From JADCRZ01 sp031399065 (GTDB lineage Bacteria > Bacteroidota > Bacteroidia > Chitinophagales > Chitinophagaceae): a DNA stretch of 64,000 nt. A program made the position numbers and the translations under genes. The DNA is taken from positions 1 to 64,000 of the forward strand of contig JANNOM010000023.1 of NCBI GenBank assembly GCA_031399065.1, written 5' to 3'. The notes under the pieces are model-generated. The model did not search any database and was not told the origin of the DNA. It saw only the letters and a list, made by a program, of their open reading frames with translations. Positions 33,319 through 42,811 of the stretch are shown here, one piece after another. How positions within the stretch are numbered: position 1 is the first letter of the stretch; each line of letters opens with the position of its first letter.

Positions 33319-34767
33319 ATGAAAGATATATTCAGCTCATTTAGCGAAGTGTGCACAAAACTACAGCATAATCTCCCATACATTTTTCTGATGTATGCTG
33401 TCTCTATGATGGTAATAACTGCATGGATCACTCCGCCCTACCAGGTACCGGATGAATCGAATCATTTCGCCAGAGCCGAACAGGTGTCCAGGGGTCAGTT
33501 GTTAGCTGTTTTTCGTACCGAAGGTAAAAAGGAGCCCCGTACTATTCCCGATGAGAGAGTGCTGATGCCGGATATCGGTGGATACACTGTTGACAATGGC
33601 ATTCAAAAAACAGCCTCATACTATGATAATATTCCTTTTCACCCTGATGTAAAAGTTCGATTAACACAAATTGAATCTTCAAAAAAAGTTATGTGGAACG
33701 AAGGGCCGCTTACCTATGGCAGTTTTCCCAATACAGCCATTTACCCTCCTACGGGCTACCTGATAGTTGCAGCCGGTATAGCTATAGGAAAGGCAGTAGA
33801 TGCCTCCGTTATCTCCACACTCTATCTTTCCAGGTGGCTGAATGGCTTTGCGTGCGCACTCATTTGTTTTTATGCACTCCGTCTGGCAAGAAATAGCAGG
33901 ATTCTATTATTCATTGTTCTGCTGTTTCCCCTTACTATTTCACTATTTGGTTCTGTGAGCCAGGATGGCGTGCTAATCAGCCTGGCCACTCTTTTTGTAG
34001 CCATTATAGACAATGTGGAAAACAGCGAGCCAAGGATTTATACGCGATGGCAAATGATTGCATTGGTATTTATAATCACCTCTATTAGTGCGGCTAAGCC
34101 CCCCTATTTTCTATTGTCGCCCGTACTTTTTTTTATTAGCCTAAACAGAAAAGCAAAAATCGTATGTTTCCTGATACCACTTGTGTTAGTGACTACCTGG
34201 GGATTGCTTAATATTCGCAATTATGGCGTTGTATGGGCACCGCCGTATATGAGGATCAACGCCAAACTCCAGATCAGGCATATCCTTGCTCACCCATTTC
34301 AATTCGCAGGATACTTTTTTAACTGGAACAAGGAGGTGTTGATCCAGCATGTTAAAGGCTTCATAGGAATATTGGGGTGGGTAGATATGTGGTTACCATC
34401 TTATTTTTATCGTTTAGCATATATAGCCTCCTTGTCAGCATTTCTTTCAACGATATCTTTAAATCTGAAGAGGGGATTACGACTCAGATTGGCATTGTTA
34501 GTTTTGACGATCGGATGCTTTGTCGCGGTTATAACCGCTCAATACGTGACGTGGGTGGCTTTGGAAACCCCCTACCTGGGAGGAGTTCAACCAAGGTATT
34601 TTATACCCGTCTTTCCTTTTTTGGCACTGGCATTGACAGGATTTAGAAATGATTTTTTGTTAAAAAAATGGCAATTACCTTTTTTTCTCTGTGTAATCAT
34701 TTTTCCTTTTATCACTGAAATAATTTTAATCAAGCAGCTGATTGTAAGATATTATCTTTTTCAATAG
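33319..34767 (+). CDS. DUF2142 family membrane protein
   Basis: A 482-residue protein with about ten hydrophobic segments. The conserved N-terminal extracytoplasmic motif PPYQVPDESNHFARAEQVSRG after the first segment is the hallmark of DUF2142 (seen as QVPDESNHFARAEQ). These proteins resemble GT-C glycosyltransferases, which use lipid-linked sugars at the outer face of the inner membrane, and often occur near cell-wall or surface glycan genes. A GT2 gene lies nearby at 35374. The substrate is unknown. Confidence 0.82.
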   Translation: MKDIFSSFSEVCTKLQHNLPYIFLMYAVSMMVITAWITPPYQVPDESNHFARAEQVSRGQLLAVFRTEGKKEPRTIPDERVLMPDIGGYTVDNGIQKTASYYDNIPFHPDVKVRLTQIESSKKVMWNEGPLTYGSFPNTAIYPPTGYLIVAAGIAIGKAVDASVISTLYLSRWLNGFACALICFYALRLARNSRILLFIVLLFPLTISLFGSVSQDGVLISLATLFVAIIDNVENSEPRIYTRWQMIALVFIITSISAAKPPYFLLSPVLFFISLNRKAKIVCFLIPLVLVTTWGLLNIRNYGVVWAPPYMRINAKLQIRHILAHPFQFAGYFFNWNKEVLIQHVKGFIGILGWVDMWLPSYFYRLAYIASLSAFLSTISLNLKRGLRLRLALLVLTIGCFVAVITAQYVTWVALETPYLGGVQPRYFIPVFPFLALALTGFRNDFLLKKWQLPFFLCVIIFPFITEIILIKQLIVRYYLFQ

Positions 34768-34814
34768 GAAAAACGGGTAGGTATAGAATAGAAGTAAAAC
34801 AGGACTTTTAATAG

Positions 34815-34900
34815 TGCCCGGGGCGGGAATTGAACCCGCACTCGCATTGCTGCGAACAGGATTTTAAGTCCTGCGTGTCTACCAATTCCACCACCCGGGC
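34815..34900 (-). tRNA. tRNA-Leu (anticodon TAA)
   Basis: The minus strand forms an 86-base class II tRNA with the acceptor GCCCGGG, the D-arm GTGGAATTGGTAGAC, anticodon loop containing TAA, a long variable arm (GTTCGCAGCAATGCGA) and GGTTCAATTCC in the T-arm. CCA is not encoded. Confidence 0.95.
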
Positions 34901-34913
34901 GACACTTATGAAG

Positions 34914-34944
34914 AAAAAAAAAGCAGATAGTCTAGTATCTGCTT
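34914..34944 (-). terminator. Terminator between tRNA-Gly and tRNA-Leu
   Basis: A nine-base-pair perfect stem (34921-34929 with 34936-34944, loop of six) is followed on the minus strand by a long T run. It ends the tRNA-Gly transcript before the downstream tRNA-Leu, which therefore needs its own promoter or readthrough. Confidence 0.8.
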
Positions 34945-34951
34945 AGTATTG

Positions 34952-35027
34952 TGGAGCGGAAGACCGGGCTCGAACCGGCCACCTCGACCTTGGCAAGGTC
35001 GCGCTCTACCAAATGAGCTACTTCCGC
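34952..35027 (-). tRNA. tRNA-Gly (anticodon GCC)
   Basis: A 76-base cloverleaf on the minus strand: acceptor GCGGAAG, D-loop TAGCTCATTTGGTAGAGC, anticodon loop TTGCCAA giving GCC, and GGTTCGAGCCC in the T-arm. The terminal CCA is encoded, unlike the other tRNA genes in this window. Confidence 0.96.
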
Positions 35028-35083
35028 TTTTATAAGAACTTAAAGAATAACCAATAACGGCTACCATTTATTAATCAGGAGTG

Positions 35084-35091
35084 CAAAAATA
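35084..35091 (-). promoter_or_regulatory. TAnnTTTG box upstream of tRNA-Gly
   Basis: The minus strand reads TATTTTTG, matching the -7 consensus of Bacteroidota. It is 57 bases upstream of the tRNA-Gly 5' end, so the primary transcript would carry a leader of about 50 bases. Confidence 0.4.
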
Positions 35092-35121
35092 AGGTTTGTA
35101 CGTTCCCGGCAAAATTTTTTT

Positions 35122-35328
35122 CTATTTGTACTCGGGCGTATACTTGGTATTTCCCGGCACGGATATCTCCGGCCGGCCCTTGTATTTATGCGTATAGAGA
35201 CCATAACAACCACCCAGTACGAAAGCCAGTATACAGAACACCTGCAGGTAGAAAAGAAAAACGGATGAATTTACCCAGTTGGCCGCAAAGTCTTTTTCTT
35301 TCGGATCTTTATATTCAATTTGCTCCAT
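35122..35328 (-). CDS. Small single-span membrane protein
   Basis: A 68-residue protein with one hydrophobic segment (about residues 23-45, FLFYLQVFCILAFVLGGCYG) between a charged N-terminus and a basic, Pro-rich tail. A TAnnTTTG box lies 20 bases upstream, supporting expression. It lies between the tRNA pair and the GT2 gene, all on the minus strand. No family is recognised. Confidence 0.6.
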   Translation of the reverse strand: MEQIEYKDPKEKDFAANWVNSSVFLFYLQVFCILAFVLGGCYGLYTHKYKGRPEISVPGNTKYTPEYK

Positions 35329-35347
35329 ATATGTTTTAATTGCTTTG

Positions 35348-35355
35348 CAAAAATA
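35348..35355 (-). promoter_or_regulatory. TAnnTTTG box before the small membrane protein
   Basis: TATTTTTG on the minus strand, 20 bases from the start codon at 35328. It sits between the GT2 stop and the small gene. Confidence 0.45.
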
Positions 35356-35373
35356 AAGATTCGGTGTCGAAAA

Positions 35374-36402
35374 TCATAGTTTGTCTTCAATAATTTCCCT
35401 GAAGTTTTTCTTTCTCTTTATAAAATGCATCCACACTATGCTGTGAGGATACCAGCCGCTAAGCTTCCCGCGCCTTTTCGCCGGAAACAAACTCCGGCCC
35501 CTGTATAATAAAAACCATTTAATAAATCCTATATGCGCTTTCCAGATGGCGGCGAAGTAGGTAATCTCTTCCCCACTGGTCAGCGACTTGAATGCGGAAA
35601 GGGTATCAAGTACAAAGCGGAACGGTATCTTCCACAAAGCCTGTTCAGGCGGCAGATTCTTGGCCAGCATTATGAGGTTGTTGCGGAAGTTAAGATATAC
35701 TTTTCGTGAATTTCCCTTGGGCAACGTTCCTCCACCGAGATGATAAACCACGGAGGCAGGACAAATCAAAATCTTATAACCAGCCAGTTGCCAGCGCCAG
35801 CAAAGGTCTATTTCTTCCTGATGGGCAAAAAAATAGGGATCCAGTCCTCCTTGCTCGTGGTACAGTTCAGCCCTTACAAACATGGCTGCTCCGCTGGCCC
35901 AGAAAACGGGTTCGGCGTTGTCGTATTGTCCTATGTCCGGCTCGCATACATCGAAAATGCGTCCTCTCGCAAAAGGGTACCCGAACTGGTCAAGCCATCC
36001 CCCGGCTGCTCCTGCATATTCGAAGAGCGTTTTGTTGGTGTACATCCTTATTTTGGGCTGACAGGCAGCAATCAATGGATCGGAATCCATCAGTTCGATT
36101 ATTGGTTCTATCCAGCCGGGTTCTACTTCCACATCTGAATTTAGCAGTACATAGTATTCGGTTTTAACCTGCTTAAGTGCTTCGTTATATCCCTGTGCAA
36201 AACCGTAGTTACGGGATAAGAAGATGATGCGCACGGAAGGGAAATGCTCCTGTAGAAATGAAATGGAATCATCGGTGGATGCATTGTCTGCTACTATTAT
36301 TTCCCGCCCCGGATACGTAGAGCGCAGCACCGATGGCAGGAACTGCTCCAGGTGTTTTCGTCCATTCCAGTTAAGGATTACAATGGCTATTTTCGCGTTC
36401 AA
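35374..36402 (-). CDS. Family 2 glycosyltransferase
   Basis: A 342-residue GT-A enzyme: AIVILNWNGRKHLEQFL at the N-terminus, nucleotide-binding IIVADNASTDDS, the DxD-like metal motif in LLNSDVEVEPG and the acceptor region EEIDLCWRWQLAGYK. It resembles rhamnosyltransferase-type GT2 proteins that build surface polysaccharide. The start is TTG 36402, which is needed to include the first strand. A hydrophobic or amphipathic C-terminal region may attach it to the membrane. Donor sugar is unknown. Confidence 0.87.
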   Translation of the reverse strand: MNAKIAIVILNWNGRKHLEQFLPSVLRSTYPGREIIVADNASTDDSISFLQEHFPSVRIIFLSRNYGFAQGYNEALKQVKTEYYVLLNSDVEVEPGWIEPIIELMDSDPLIAACQPKIRMYTNKTLFEYAGAAGGWLDQFGYPFARGRIFDVCEPDIGQYDNAEPVFWASGAAMFVRAELYHEQGGLDPYFFAHQEEIDLCWRWQLAGYKILICPASVVYHLGGGTLPKGNSRKVYLNFRNNLIMLAKNLPPEQALWKIPFRFVLDTLSAFKSLTSGEEITYFAAIWKAHIGFIKWFLLYRGRSLFPAKRRGKLSGWYPHSIVWMHFIKRKKNFREIIEDKL

Positions 36403-36428
36403 TACCTTTTTTTAATAATAAAGAGTAG

Positions 36429-36436
36429 CAAAAATA
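36429..36436 (-). promoter_or_regulatory. TAnnTTTG box before the GT2 gene
   Basis: TATTTTTG on the minus strand, 27 bases from the TTG start at 36402. It occurs in the 68-base divergent gap with the histidine kinase gene. Confidence 0.45.
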
Positions 36437-36470
36437 AGGGTTGACACCCATACCTTCTTAAATTACACAC

Positions 36471-37613
36471 ATGTTAGGACGATTCATCAACTGGAGAACG
36501 CTTCTTGCCCTGGTTGCCATCACCATCGTGATCGGTACTATTTTTTATTCTAAATATCTTTCCGATAAAATCATAAAAGAAGAACAGAAAAAATTACAGC
36601 AATGGGTGGCGGCTAACGAGTTTATGGACAACAATCTGAACGCAGACCTTACCCTCCCGTTAATGATCAAGATCGACCAGCAGGACATACCTATCATAGA
36701 AACGGATGAAAACGATAGCATCGCCTCCTTCGTAAACCTGGATACCACGCTTGCCAAAGACCCGGCATATCTTAAGAAAAAGCTAACGGAATTTGCTGCT
36801 CTCCACGATCCATATGTGCAGACATCCGGCATACCGCCGCGAACCAATAAATATTATTACGGAAATACCCGGCTGTTGAATGAAGTACGGTATTTCCCCC
36901 TGATCCAGTTGCTGATAGTAGGAATAATCATTTTTTTCGTGATCCTTATTATCAATATCCGTAGCGAGGCCACCCAAAACCAGGTATGGGCCGGCATGGC
37001 AAAAGAAACGGCACACCAGTTGGGTACTCCCATTACGTCTCTGCAGGGCTGGGTGGAACTGTTGAAAGAAGACGAGAAAAGTAATGCCATATCAAAAGAA
37101 CTGCAAAAGGATGTGGACCGGTTAAAACTGGTATCTGACCGCTTTGGTAAAATAGGAAGCAAGCCGCAACTGGAAGAAATAAACATCGTTACCGAAATAG
37201 AGCAGATGGTGGAATACATCAAAAAACGGGCACCCGGCAAAGTGCATTTTCATTTTCTTACACACGGAGCAGCGGAAGTTAAGGCCCGTATTTCGGTATC
37301 CATTTTCGATTGGGTAATCGAGAACCTTTTAAAAAACGCTCTCGACGCTATGGAAGGCAAAGGAGATATAACCGTTGAAATAAAAGACCTGAATAAGGAA
37401 ATACATATAGACGTAACGGATACTGGTAAAGGCATCGCCCGTACACATTTTGAGCGGGTGTTTAAACCCGGTTATACTACTAAAAAAAGAGGCTGGGGAC
37501 TTGGTCTTAGTCTTTCCAAACGAATCATAGAACAATACCACGAAGGCCGTCTTTTCGTGGTGGATTCCGAGCCGGGCAAAGGAACAATTTTCCGGATAGT
37601 ACTTAAAAAATAA
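36471..37613 (+). CDS. Membrane sensor histidine kinase
   Basis: The 380-residue kinase has two membrane spans (about 10-28 and 142-162) around an extracytoplasmic sensing loop of about 110 residues. The kinase core shows the H-box ETAHQLGTPITSLQGW, the N-box VIENLLKNALDAMEG, the G1 box TDTGKGIA and WGLGLSLSKRIIEQYH as G2. The HQLGTP H-box variant is common in Bacteroidota kinases. No response regulator is adjacent, so it is an orphan. tRNA-Leu follows 30 bases downstream. Confidence 0.92.
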   Translation: MLGRFINWRTLLALVAITIVIGTIFYSKYLSDKIIKEEQKKLQQWVAANEFMDNNLNADLTLPLMIKIDQQDIPIIETDENDSIASFVNLDTTLAKDPAYLKKKLTEFAALHDPYVQTSGIPPRTNKYYYGNTRLLNEVRYFPLIQLLIVGIIIFFVILIINIRSEATQNQVWAGMAKETAHQLGTPITSLQGWVELLKEDEKSNAISKELQKDVDRLKLVSDRFGKIGSKPQLEEINIVTEIEQMVEYIKKRAPGKVHFHFLTHGAAEVKARISVSIFDWVIENLLKNALDAMEGKGDITVEIKDLNKEIHIDVTDTGKGIARTHFERVFKPGYTTKKRGWGLGLSLSKRIIEQYHEGRLFVVDSEPGKGTIFRIVLKK

Positions 37614-37621
37614 TATTTCCC

Positions 37622-37629
37622 TACATTTG
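37622..37629 (+). promoter_or_regulatory. TAnnTTTG box before tRNA-Leu(GAG)
   Basis: TACATTTG fits the Bacteroidota -7 consensus and ends 13 bases before the tRNA 5' end, so transcription would begin within a few bases of the mature tRNA. Confidence 0.6.
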
Positions 37630-37642
37630 CATTCAAATCAAA

Positions 37643-37726
37643 GCGCAGGTGGCGAAATTGGTAGACGCACTACTTTGAGGTGGTAGCGCCGTAACTGGTG
37701 TGGCGGTTCGAATCCGCTCTTGCGCA
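37643..37726 (+). tRNA. tRNA-Leu (anticodon GAG)
   Basis: An 84-base class II tRNA: acceptor GCGCAGG, D-arm GGCGAAATTGGTAGACGC, anticodon loop TTGAGGT giving GAG, a long variable arm and GGTTCGAATCC in the T-arm. CCA is not encoded. Confidence 0.95.
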
Positions 37727-37733
37727 CAACATG

Positions 37734-37767
37734 AGGGACAGTCAGTGTATACTGGTTGTCCCTTTCC
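37734..37767 (+). terminator. Terminator after tRNA-Leu(GAG)
   Basis: Arms 37734-37746 and 37751-37763 pair at 11 of 13 positions around a four-base loop, and the hairpin runs into a T-rich stretch. Confidence 0.75.
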
Positions 37768-37938
37768 ATTTTACTATTTAAGGATAAATTCATAATGATA
37801 ACAGTGATGTTGCTGTTTGCAGTTAACGGTTATAAATCTATTTAAAAAACATCCGGAAAAAGGCTGTCCATTAAGATCATATATTTGTATGTGAATTGCT
37901 TATAACAATTCATTCCCAACGCAAAACGATTGAACGAT

Positions 37939-39627
37939 ATGGAAAAACTAACATACGATGCCATCGTGATCGGCTCGGGCATGTCAGGGGGCTGGGCAGC
38001 TAAAGAGCTTACGGAAAAAGGCTTGAAAACCCTGGTAATCGAGAGTGGCAGAAATGTGGAGCACCTTAAAGATTACCCAACTACCAATATGTATCCCTGG
38101 GAATTCGACCATAGGGGAAAATTGCCGCTTGCCGTAAAGGAACAGTATAAATCACTTAACGATCATTATATACTGCAGGAAGACTCCGTTCATTTTTTGA
38201 AGAAAGATGAAGAACAGGAATATATCCAGGATCAACCGTTCGATTGGATCAGGGGCAATCAGGTAGGCGGCCGCTCACTGTTGTGGGCACGTCATACACA
38301 AAGATGGAGCGATTTTGATTTTGAAGGTCCCCTGCGCGATGGGTATGCTATCGACTGGCCGATACGTTATAAGGACCTGGCACCCTGGTATAGTCATGTT
38401 GAAAAATTTGTAGGTATATCCGGCAACAGGGATGGATTACCTGCACTGCCGGATGGTGAATTTTTACCTCCGTTTGAAATGACCTGTATGGAAAAACATT
38501 TCAAAGATGCCATACACTCCCGTTATACTGACAGAAATGTAATTATTGCCAGAGTAGCGAATCTTTCCGAACCGGCACCCATTCACCTGGAACAGGGAAG
38601 GGCGCGGTGCCAGCGAAGAGACCTGTGCTCACGTGGTTGCCCCTTTGGTGGCTATTTTTCGAGCAATGCATCCACTATTCCCTGGGCTATGCGAACGGGG
38701 AACCTTACACTGCTAACCGATTCCATTGCTCACTCCGTTATTTTCGATGAGCGAAAAAATAAAGCGACGGGTGTTCGGGTGATTGATAAAAAAACGGGGG
38801 GCATGCAGGAATACAATGCCCGTATCATTTTCGTAAATGCATCAGCACTTGCCACGAACCTGATACTATTGAACTCGACTTCTTCCCGGTTCCCGCAGGG
38901 ACTGGGTAATGATAACGGCCTGTTAGGGAAATACATGGCATTTCATAATTACCGGGGTAGGGTAACGGCAGAATATGATGGGCTTACCGCATTCACCACA
39001 GACGGGCGCAGACCGGGTTCCAGCTTTATGCCCCGGTTCAGGAACCTATACAAACAGGAAACTGATTTCCTGAGAGGTTACAATACGCTTATTACGTCTT
39101 TCCGTTCTGCCGGTTCTTCGCAGCAGGGATATGGAGATGTTTTAAAATACAACCTTTTAAACCCAGGTCTGGGAAAATGGAAAATCTTCGCTCAAATGAT
39201 GGGGGAAACCATTCCTAAATTAACCAGCAAGGTATATCTTGATCCGGTACGTAAAGATAAATACGGGTTACCCCAGCTTCGTGTATCGGTCGCTTACGAT
39301 GACAACGACGAAAAGATGCTAAATGATTTTTTCGAATCATTTTCAGAAATGTTTTCCAGGGCGGGTTTTAATAATATTCAGCAGGTGGATACTAAGCGAA
39401 ATCCGGGCAACGAAAACCATGAAATGGGAGGTGCGCGCATGGGCAATGATCCTTCCAGCTCCTTACTGAATAAATGGAACCAGGTGCACACCTGCAATAA
39501 TGTGTTTGTAACGGATGGTGCCTGCATGACCACCACTTCCACCCAGAACCCTTCACTTACCTATATGGCACTTACTGCAAGGGCTGCGGATTATGCAGTA
39601 AAAGAAATGAAGAAGGGAAACCTGTGA
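37939..39627 (+). CDS. GMC-family FAD oxidoreductase
   Basis: From ATG 37939 the enzyme has 562 residues: FAD motif AIVIGSGMSGGWAAKEL at the N-terminus, GNQVGGRSLLWARHTQRW and the C-terminal THEMGGARMG-like segment NHEMGGARMGNDP with NPSLTYMALTARAADY. A Cys-rich stretch RCQRRDLCSRGCPFGG is typical of bacterial sugar/alcohol GMC oxidoreductases. It lies tail to tail, with four bases between stops, with the isomerase gene that ends the polysaccharide locus. Glycoside 3-dehydrogenases belong to this family, so it may make 3-keto sugars. Confidence 0.87.
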   Translation: MEKLTYDAIVIGSGMSGGWAAKELTEKGLKTLVIESGRNVEHLKDYPTTNMYPWEFDHRGKLPLAVKEQYKSLNDHYILQEDSVHFLKKDEEQEYIQDQPFDWIRGNQVGGRSLLWARHTQRWSDFDFEGPLRDGYAIDWPIRYKDLAPWYSHVEKFVGISGNRDGLPALPDGEFLPPFEMTCMEKHFKDAIHSRYTDRNVIIARVANLSEPAPIHLEQGRARCQRRDLCSRGCPFGGYFSSNASTIPWAMRTGNLTLLTDSIAHSVIFDERKNKATGVRVIDKKTGGMQEYNARIIFVNASALATNLILLNSTSSRFPQGLGNDNGLLGKYMAFHNYRGRVTAEYDGLTAFTTDGRRPGSSFMPRFRNLYKQETDFLRGYNTLITSFRSAGSSQQGYGDVLKYNLLNPGLGKWKIFAQMMGETIPKLTSKVYLDPVRKDKYGLPQLRVSVAYDDNDEKMLNDFFESFSEMFSRAGFNNIQQVDTKRNPGNENHEMGGARMGNDPSSSLLNKWNQVHTCNNVFVTDGACMTTTSTQNPSLTYMALTARAADYAVKEMKKGNL

Positions 39628-39631
39628 TAAA

Positions 39632-40525
39632 CTATTTCTTCTTAAGCCATTTGTGCAAAAAGCCAAGGCTTAGCGGCAACTGTGTGCGTACGCTGTTGCT
39701 TTCATCTTCTATATAATAATATTGTATGGAAGATGACTGGGCGGCTTTTAATATCTGGGGCAGATTTAACTGGCCTGTGCCAAGAGCTACATCGTTTTCA
39801 ACCGGTGTTTTCCCGGAAAGATCGCCGGTAATGCCTTTTCTTAAATCTTTAACGTGCATCAGTTTGAAACGCGTAGGATATTTTTTTATCAGTTCCGCTG
39901 GGTTTGCCCCAGGATGAAAAGCCCATAATATATCCAGCTCAAAGCTCACATAATCAGGGTTTGTATTTTTTACCAGGTAATCGAAAAAAGTACCGTCCCC
40001 GTAACGGGCAAATTCGTAGCCATGATTATGATAACAGAAAGTTATTCCATAAGTTTCTTTTAATAATTTACCTGCCTTATTAAAATCGGCTACTGTTTTT
40101 ACTGCGTCATCAATGGTAAATCCTTTGCTATCTTCATGAGGTATCCAGGCCACGCGTACATAGCTTGCTCCGAGCGTCCGGGCATTTTCTCCCACTTTAT
40201 CAGTGTTATTAACCAGGTCAGGATAACTTACGCCATACGATGTACATACCATTCCCCTTGCATCCAGCATATTTCGCAGTTCCGTAGAAGTTTTACCAAA
40301 AAGATTGGAGAATTCTATGTTGGTAATGCCATACTTTTTTATGGTATCGAGTGTACCCGGTACGTCTTTTTGAAACTCGTTCCGGAAGGTATAGGAAACG
40401 ACTCCCGGGTTGGTCCCTGCGCTGTACTTACCGGCGGCGGTCAGGCTATCCTGCGCCATAACAGCAGAAGATACAAGTAGTAGCAACGCAGAAATGCAAA
40501 GGGATGATACAGTTATTGATTTCAT
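39632..40525 (-). CDS. Exported TIM-barrel sugar isomerase/epimerase-like protein
   Basis: A 297-residue protein with a signal peptide (to VMAQD, about residue 25) and an AP-endonuclease-2-type TIM barrel: IEFSNLFGKT, FCYHNHGYEF, FELDILWAFHPG and MHVKDL carry the metal-ligand pattern (Glu, His, Asp, His) of xylose isomerase-like enzymes. It is the last gene of the polysaccharide locus. Next to DUF1080 and Gfo/Idh genes, such proteins act on 3-keto or glucal intermediates of glycoside breakdown. That role is inferred from neighbours. Confidence 0.82.
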   Translation of the reverse strand: MKSITVSSLCISALLLLVSSAVMAQDSLTAAGKYSAGTNPGVVSYTFRNEFQKDVPGTLDTIKKYGITNIEFSNLFGKTSTELRNMLDARGMVCTSYGVSYPDLVNNTDKVGENARTLGASYVRVAWIPHEDSKGFTIDDAVKTVADFNKAGKLLKETYGITFCYHNHGYEFARYGDGTFFDYLVKNTNPDYVSFELDILWAFHPGANPAELIKKYPTRFKLMHVKDLRKGITGDLSGKTPVENDVALGTGQLNLPQILKAAQSSSIQYYYIEDESNSVRTQLPLSLGFLHKWLKKK

Positions 40526-40573
40526 ATTATTTATGTTCGTTTGAATGATTTCTTTTGTATGCCTGTTTATAAG

Positions 40574-42769
40574 CTATGGCGTTTTGTCCATCGTAAATTC
40601 AATAGTGCCTCCTTTGCTGATAACATCATGCGTGATGATATTACCGTTCCATTTCTTGCCATTTACCACTATAGTTTTAACATAAATATTTTCGGGCGAA
40701 GCCTGGGGGGCAAGTATAGTCAGCGGGTTTCCATTGCCCAGGCGCAATTGTATTTTAGTAAACAACGGGCCCGTCATATAGTAAATATCCTGCCCGGCAT
40801 TGGGGAATATACCTATGGAAGAAAAGATATACCAGGAGCTCATAGCGCCGCTATCGTCATTACCTGGGTAGCCTTTATCAGTAAAGGACTTACTTAATAA
40901 CTGGCGTACCCAGTAACTGGTAAGATCGGGCCTTCCGGCATATAAAAATCCATGTACCGCCAAAAAAGCCGGTTCATTATCGTACCGTATCAGTTTCTTT
41001 TCAAAACCATAGTTCAGCTTTTTAACAAAGGTTTCGTTGCCACCATTCAATCCTACCAGTTCCTTAAACTGGTGCGGCGCAAACCAGGAATAATTCCAGG
41101 AAGATCCTTCGTAAAAATAGTTTTTCCAGGAACCGGGATAAGTCTTAAAGTCGATATTTATAAAATCTCCCTCTTTCGTTTTGGGCATTATAAAACCTGT
41201 AAAGCCATCGCTGACGGCGTCTTTATTCCAGAGACTTATCCATTGTTTGCTTCTACGTAGGTATTTATCATAATCGTCCATTTTACCCATTCCTTTTGCC
41301 ACCAGTGCTGTACAATAATCGTTATAGGCATATTCAAGGCTCATGGAGCAGGACATGATGCCTCCCGGTATCCAGCCAGTCTGCTTATAGGTATTTAAAG
41401 CACTATCCTGCCTGCGCCAGGCAAAGCTTCCCAGCCGCTGCTGATCGGCATCGTACTTCAACACCTTGTATGCCTCTTCCCAGTTAATTCCCTTGATGCC
41501 TTTTACATAAGCATCGGCTATTATGTTATCTATGTTATTGCCACCCTGCTCCGATCCCATATCATTACCGTTCACGAAGGCATCTCTTACCACTCCATAT
41601 TTTTCAAACCGGGCGATGAACGAATTAACGGTTCCGCTCACTACGGAAGGATTAATTAAAGCATGCAGCGGGTAAACGGTTCTCCAGGTATCCCATACCG
41701 CGAAATGATCGTCCCATACAGGAACATCTTTATCAAAGGCTTTTGAGTCATTGGTCCTGTTGCGCGGCATCAATTGAGCATGATACAGCGCAGTATAAAA
41801 AATTGCTTTATCCTTCTCCGAACCACCTTCCACCTGGATAGTTGATAGTGTTTTGTTCCAGGTATCTTTCGCAGTTTGCCGGTACTTATCATAATCCCAG
41901 CCAGGCATTTCCTGGCCCAGCCAAATTCTTGCCTGTTCAATGCTTTTATACGAGACAGCAATCTTAAGATAAATTTTTTCGTTTTGCCTGGTATTAAAAT
42001 GTACATAACCTCCTACTCTGTCGTTTTTGACCACCAGGGCCTGCGAACCGTTTCCCCTGTTTATTTCTCCATTAATCCAGGTACCGTAACCTGCGGGGGT
42101 TTTGCTTAATGCCGCCGCGAAATAAACGGTATATCTGCCTCCGCCGAATCCGCCACTGTATATGCCATATCCTGAGATAAGCGTATGCTGTGCATTATCG
42201 AAGTGGATCTCTCCTTCGGATACCTCTCCTTTAATGACCGGCTTGATATCCATCGGGATATTATGTGTAATATCCAGCAACAGGTGAGCACTGTCGGAGG
42301 CAGGGAAAGTAAACTGATAGATGGCGGAATGATAAGAAGGCGTTACCCTTGTAGCAATGTTGTACCGGTCAAGCGTTACCGCATATTCATACGGCTTTGC
42401 ACTTTCACCTGATTTGGGGGAATCATGTTCCTTGTCATTGACAGCGAGGCCCGTTTGGGGAGATAAAAATACCTGTCCATTAGTACCCCAGCCAGTACCG
42501 CTTACATGCAACTGCCCGAAACCTCTGATAGGCTGGCCCGGATCGTACCCGTCATCTGCACCTTCCATCGTTTGAGGGCTTGGATTAATGGATCCGAAAG
42601 GAAGCTGGGGACCTATTACGCAATTGGATATGTCGTCTGCAACACCTATCCGGTTATCAACAAAATCAACCGGTTGCCTGGTTTTTTTTTGTGCAAGTAC
42701 TTGTGAGCTGTTCATTACCGTGAGCAGCAAAACGTAAATGAATAATGCCGTTTTATATCTGTTATACAT
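40574..42769 (-). CDS. Glycoside hydrolase family 92 (alpha-mannosidase)
   Basis: A 731-residue exported enzyme (signal peptide ending VLAQK) with GH92 features throughout: FGSINPSPQT with ADDGYDPGQPIRGFGQLHVSGTG split around it, then NGNDMGSEQGGNNIDN, GSSWNYSWFAPHQF and GNDDSGAMSSWYIFSS. GH92 enzymes are Ca2+-dependent exo-alpha-mannosidases acting by inversion, often on alpha-1,2-linked mannose. Its presence suggests a mannose-containing target for the locus. Spacing to the DUF1080 gene upstream is 42 bases. Confidence 0.93.
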   Translation of the reverse strand: MYNRYKTALFIYVLLLTVMNSSQVLAQKKTRQPVDFVDNRIGVADDISNCVIGPQLPFGSINPSPQTMEGADDGYDPGQPIRGFGQLHVSGTGWGTNGQVFLSPQTGLAVNDKEHDSPKSGESAKPYEYAVTLDRYNIATRVTPSYHSAIYQFTFPASDSAHLLLDITHNIPMDIKPVIKGEVSEGEIHFDNAQHTLISGYGIYSGGFGGGRYTVYFAAALSKTPAGYGTWINGEINRGNGSQALVVKNDRVGGYVHFNTRQNEKIYLKIAVSYKSIEQARIWLGQEMPGWDYDKYRQTAKDTWNKTLSTIQVEGGSEKDKAIFYTALYHAQLMPRNRTNDSKAFDKDVPVWDDHFAVWDTWRTVYPLHALINPSVVSGTVNSFIARFEKYGVVRDAFVNGNDMGSEQGGNNIDNIIADAYVKGIKGINWEEAYKVLKYDADQQRLGSFAWRRQDSALNTYKQTGWIPGGIMSCSMSLEYAYNDYCTALVAKGMGKMDDYDKYLRRSKQWISLWNKDAVSDGFTGFIMPKTKEGDFINIDFKTYPGSWKNYFYEGSSWNYSWFAPHQFKELVGLNGGNETFVKKLNYGFEKKLIRYDNEPAFLAVHGFLYAGRPDLTSYWVRQLLSKSFTDKGYPGNDDSGAMSSWYIFSSIGIFPNAGQDIYYMTGPLFTKIQLRLGNGNPLTILAPQASPENIYVKTIVVNGKKWNGNIITHDVISKGGTIEFTMDKTP

Positions 42770-42811
42770 ATTTATTAATAAGAGAATAAAGTTGAATCAC
42801 CATCCATGGGA

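Noticed and set aside
35084..36436. Recurring GCAAAAATAA sequence (35084, 35348, 36429) considered as a dispersed repeat
   Set aside because: Each copy reads TTATTTTTGC on the minus strand and contains a TAnnTTTG promoter box in a plausible place, so promoters explain the recurrence.
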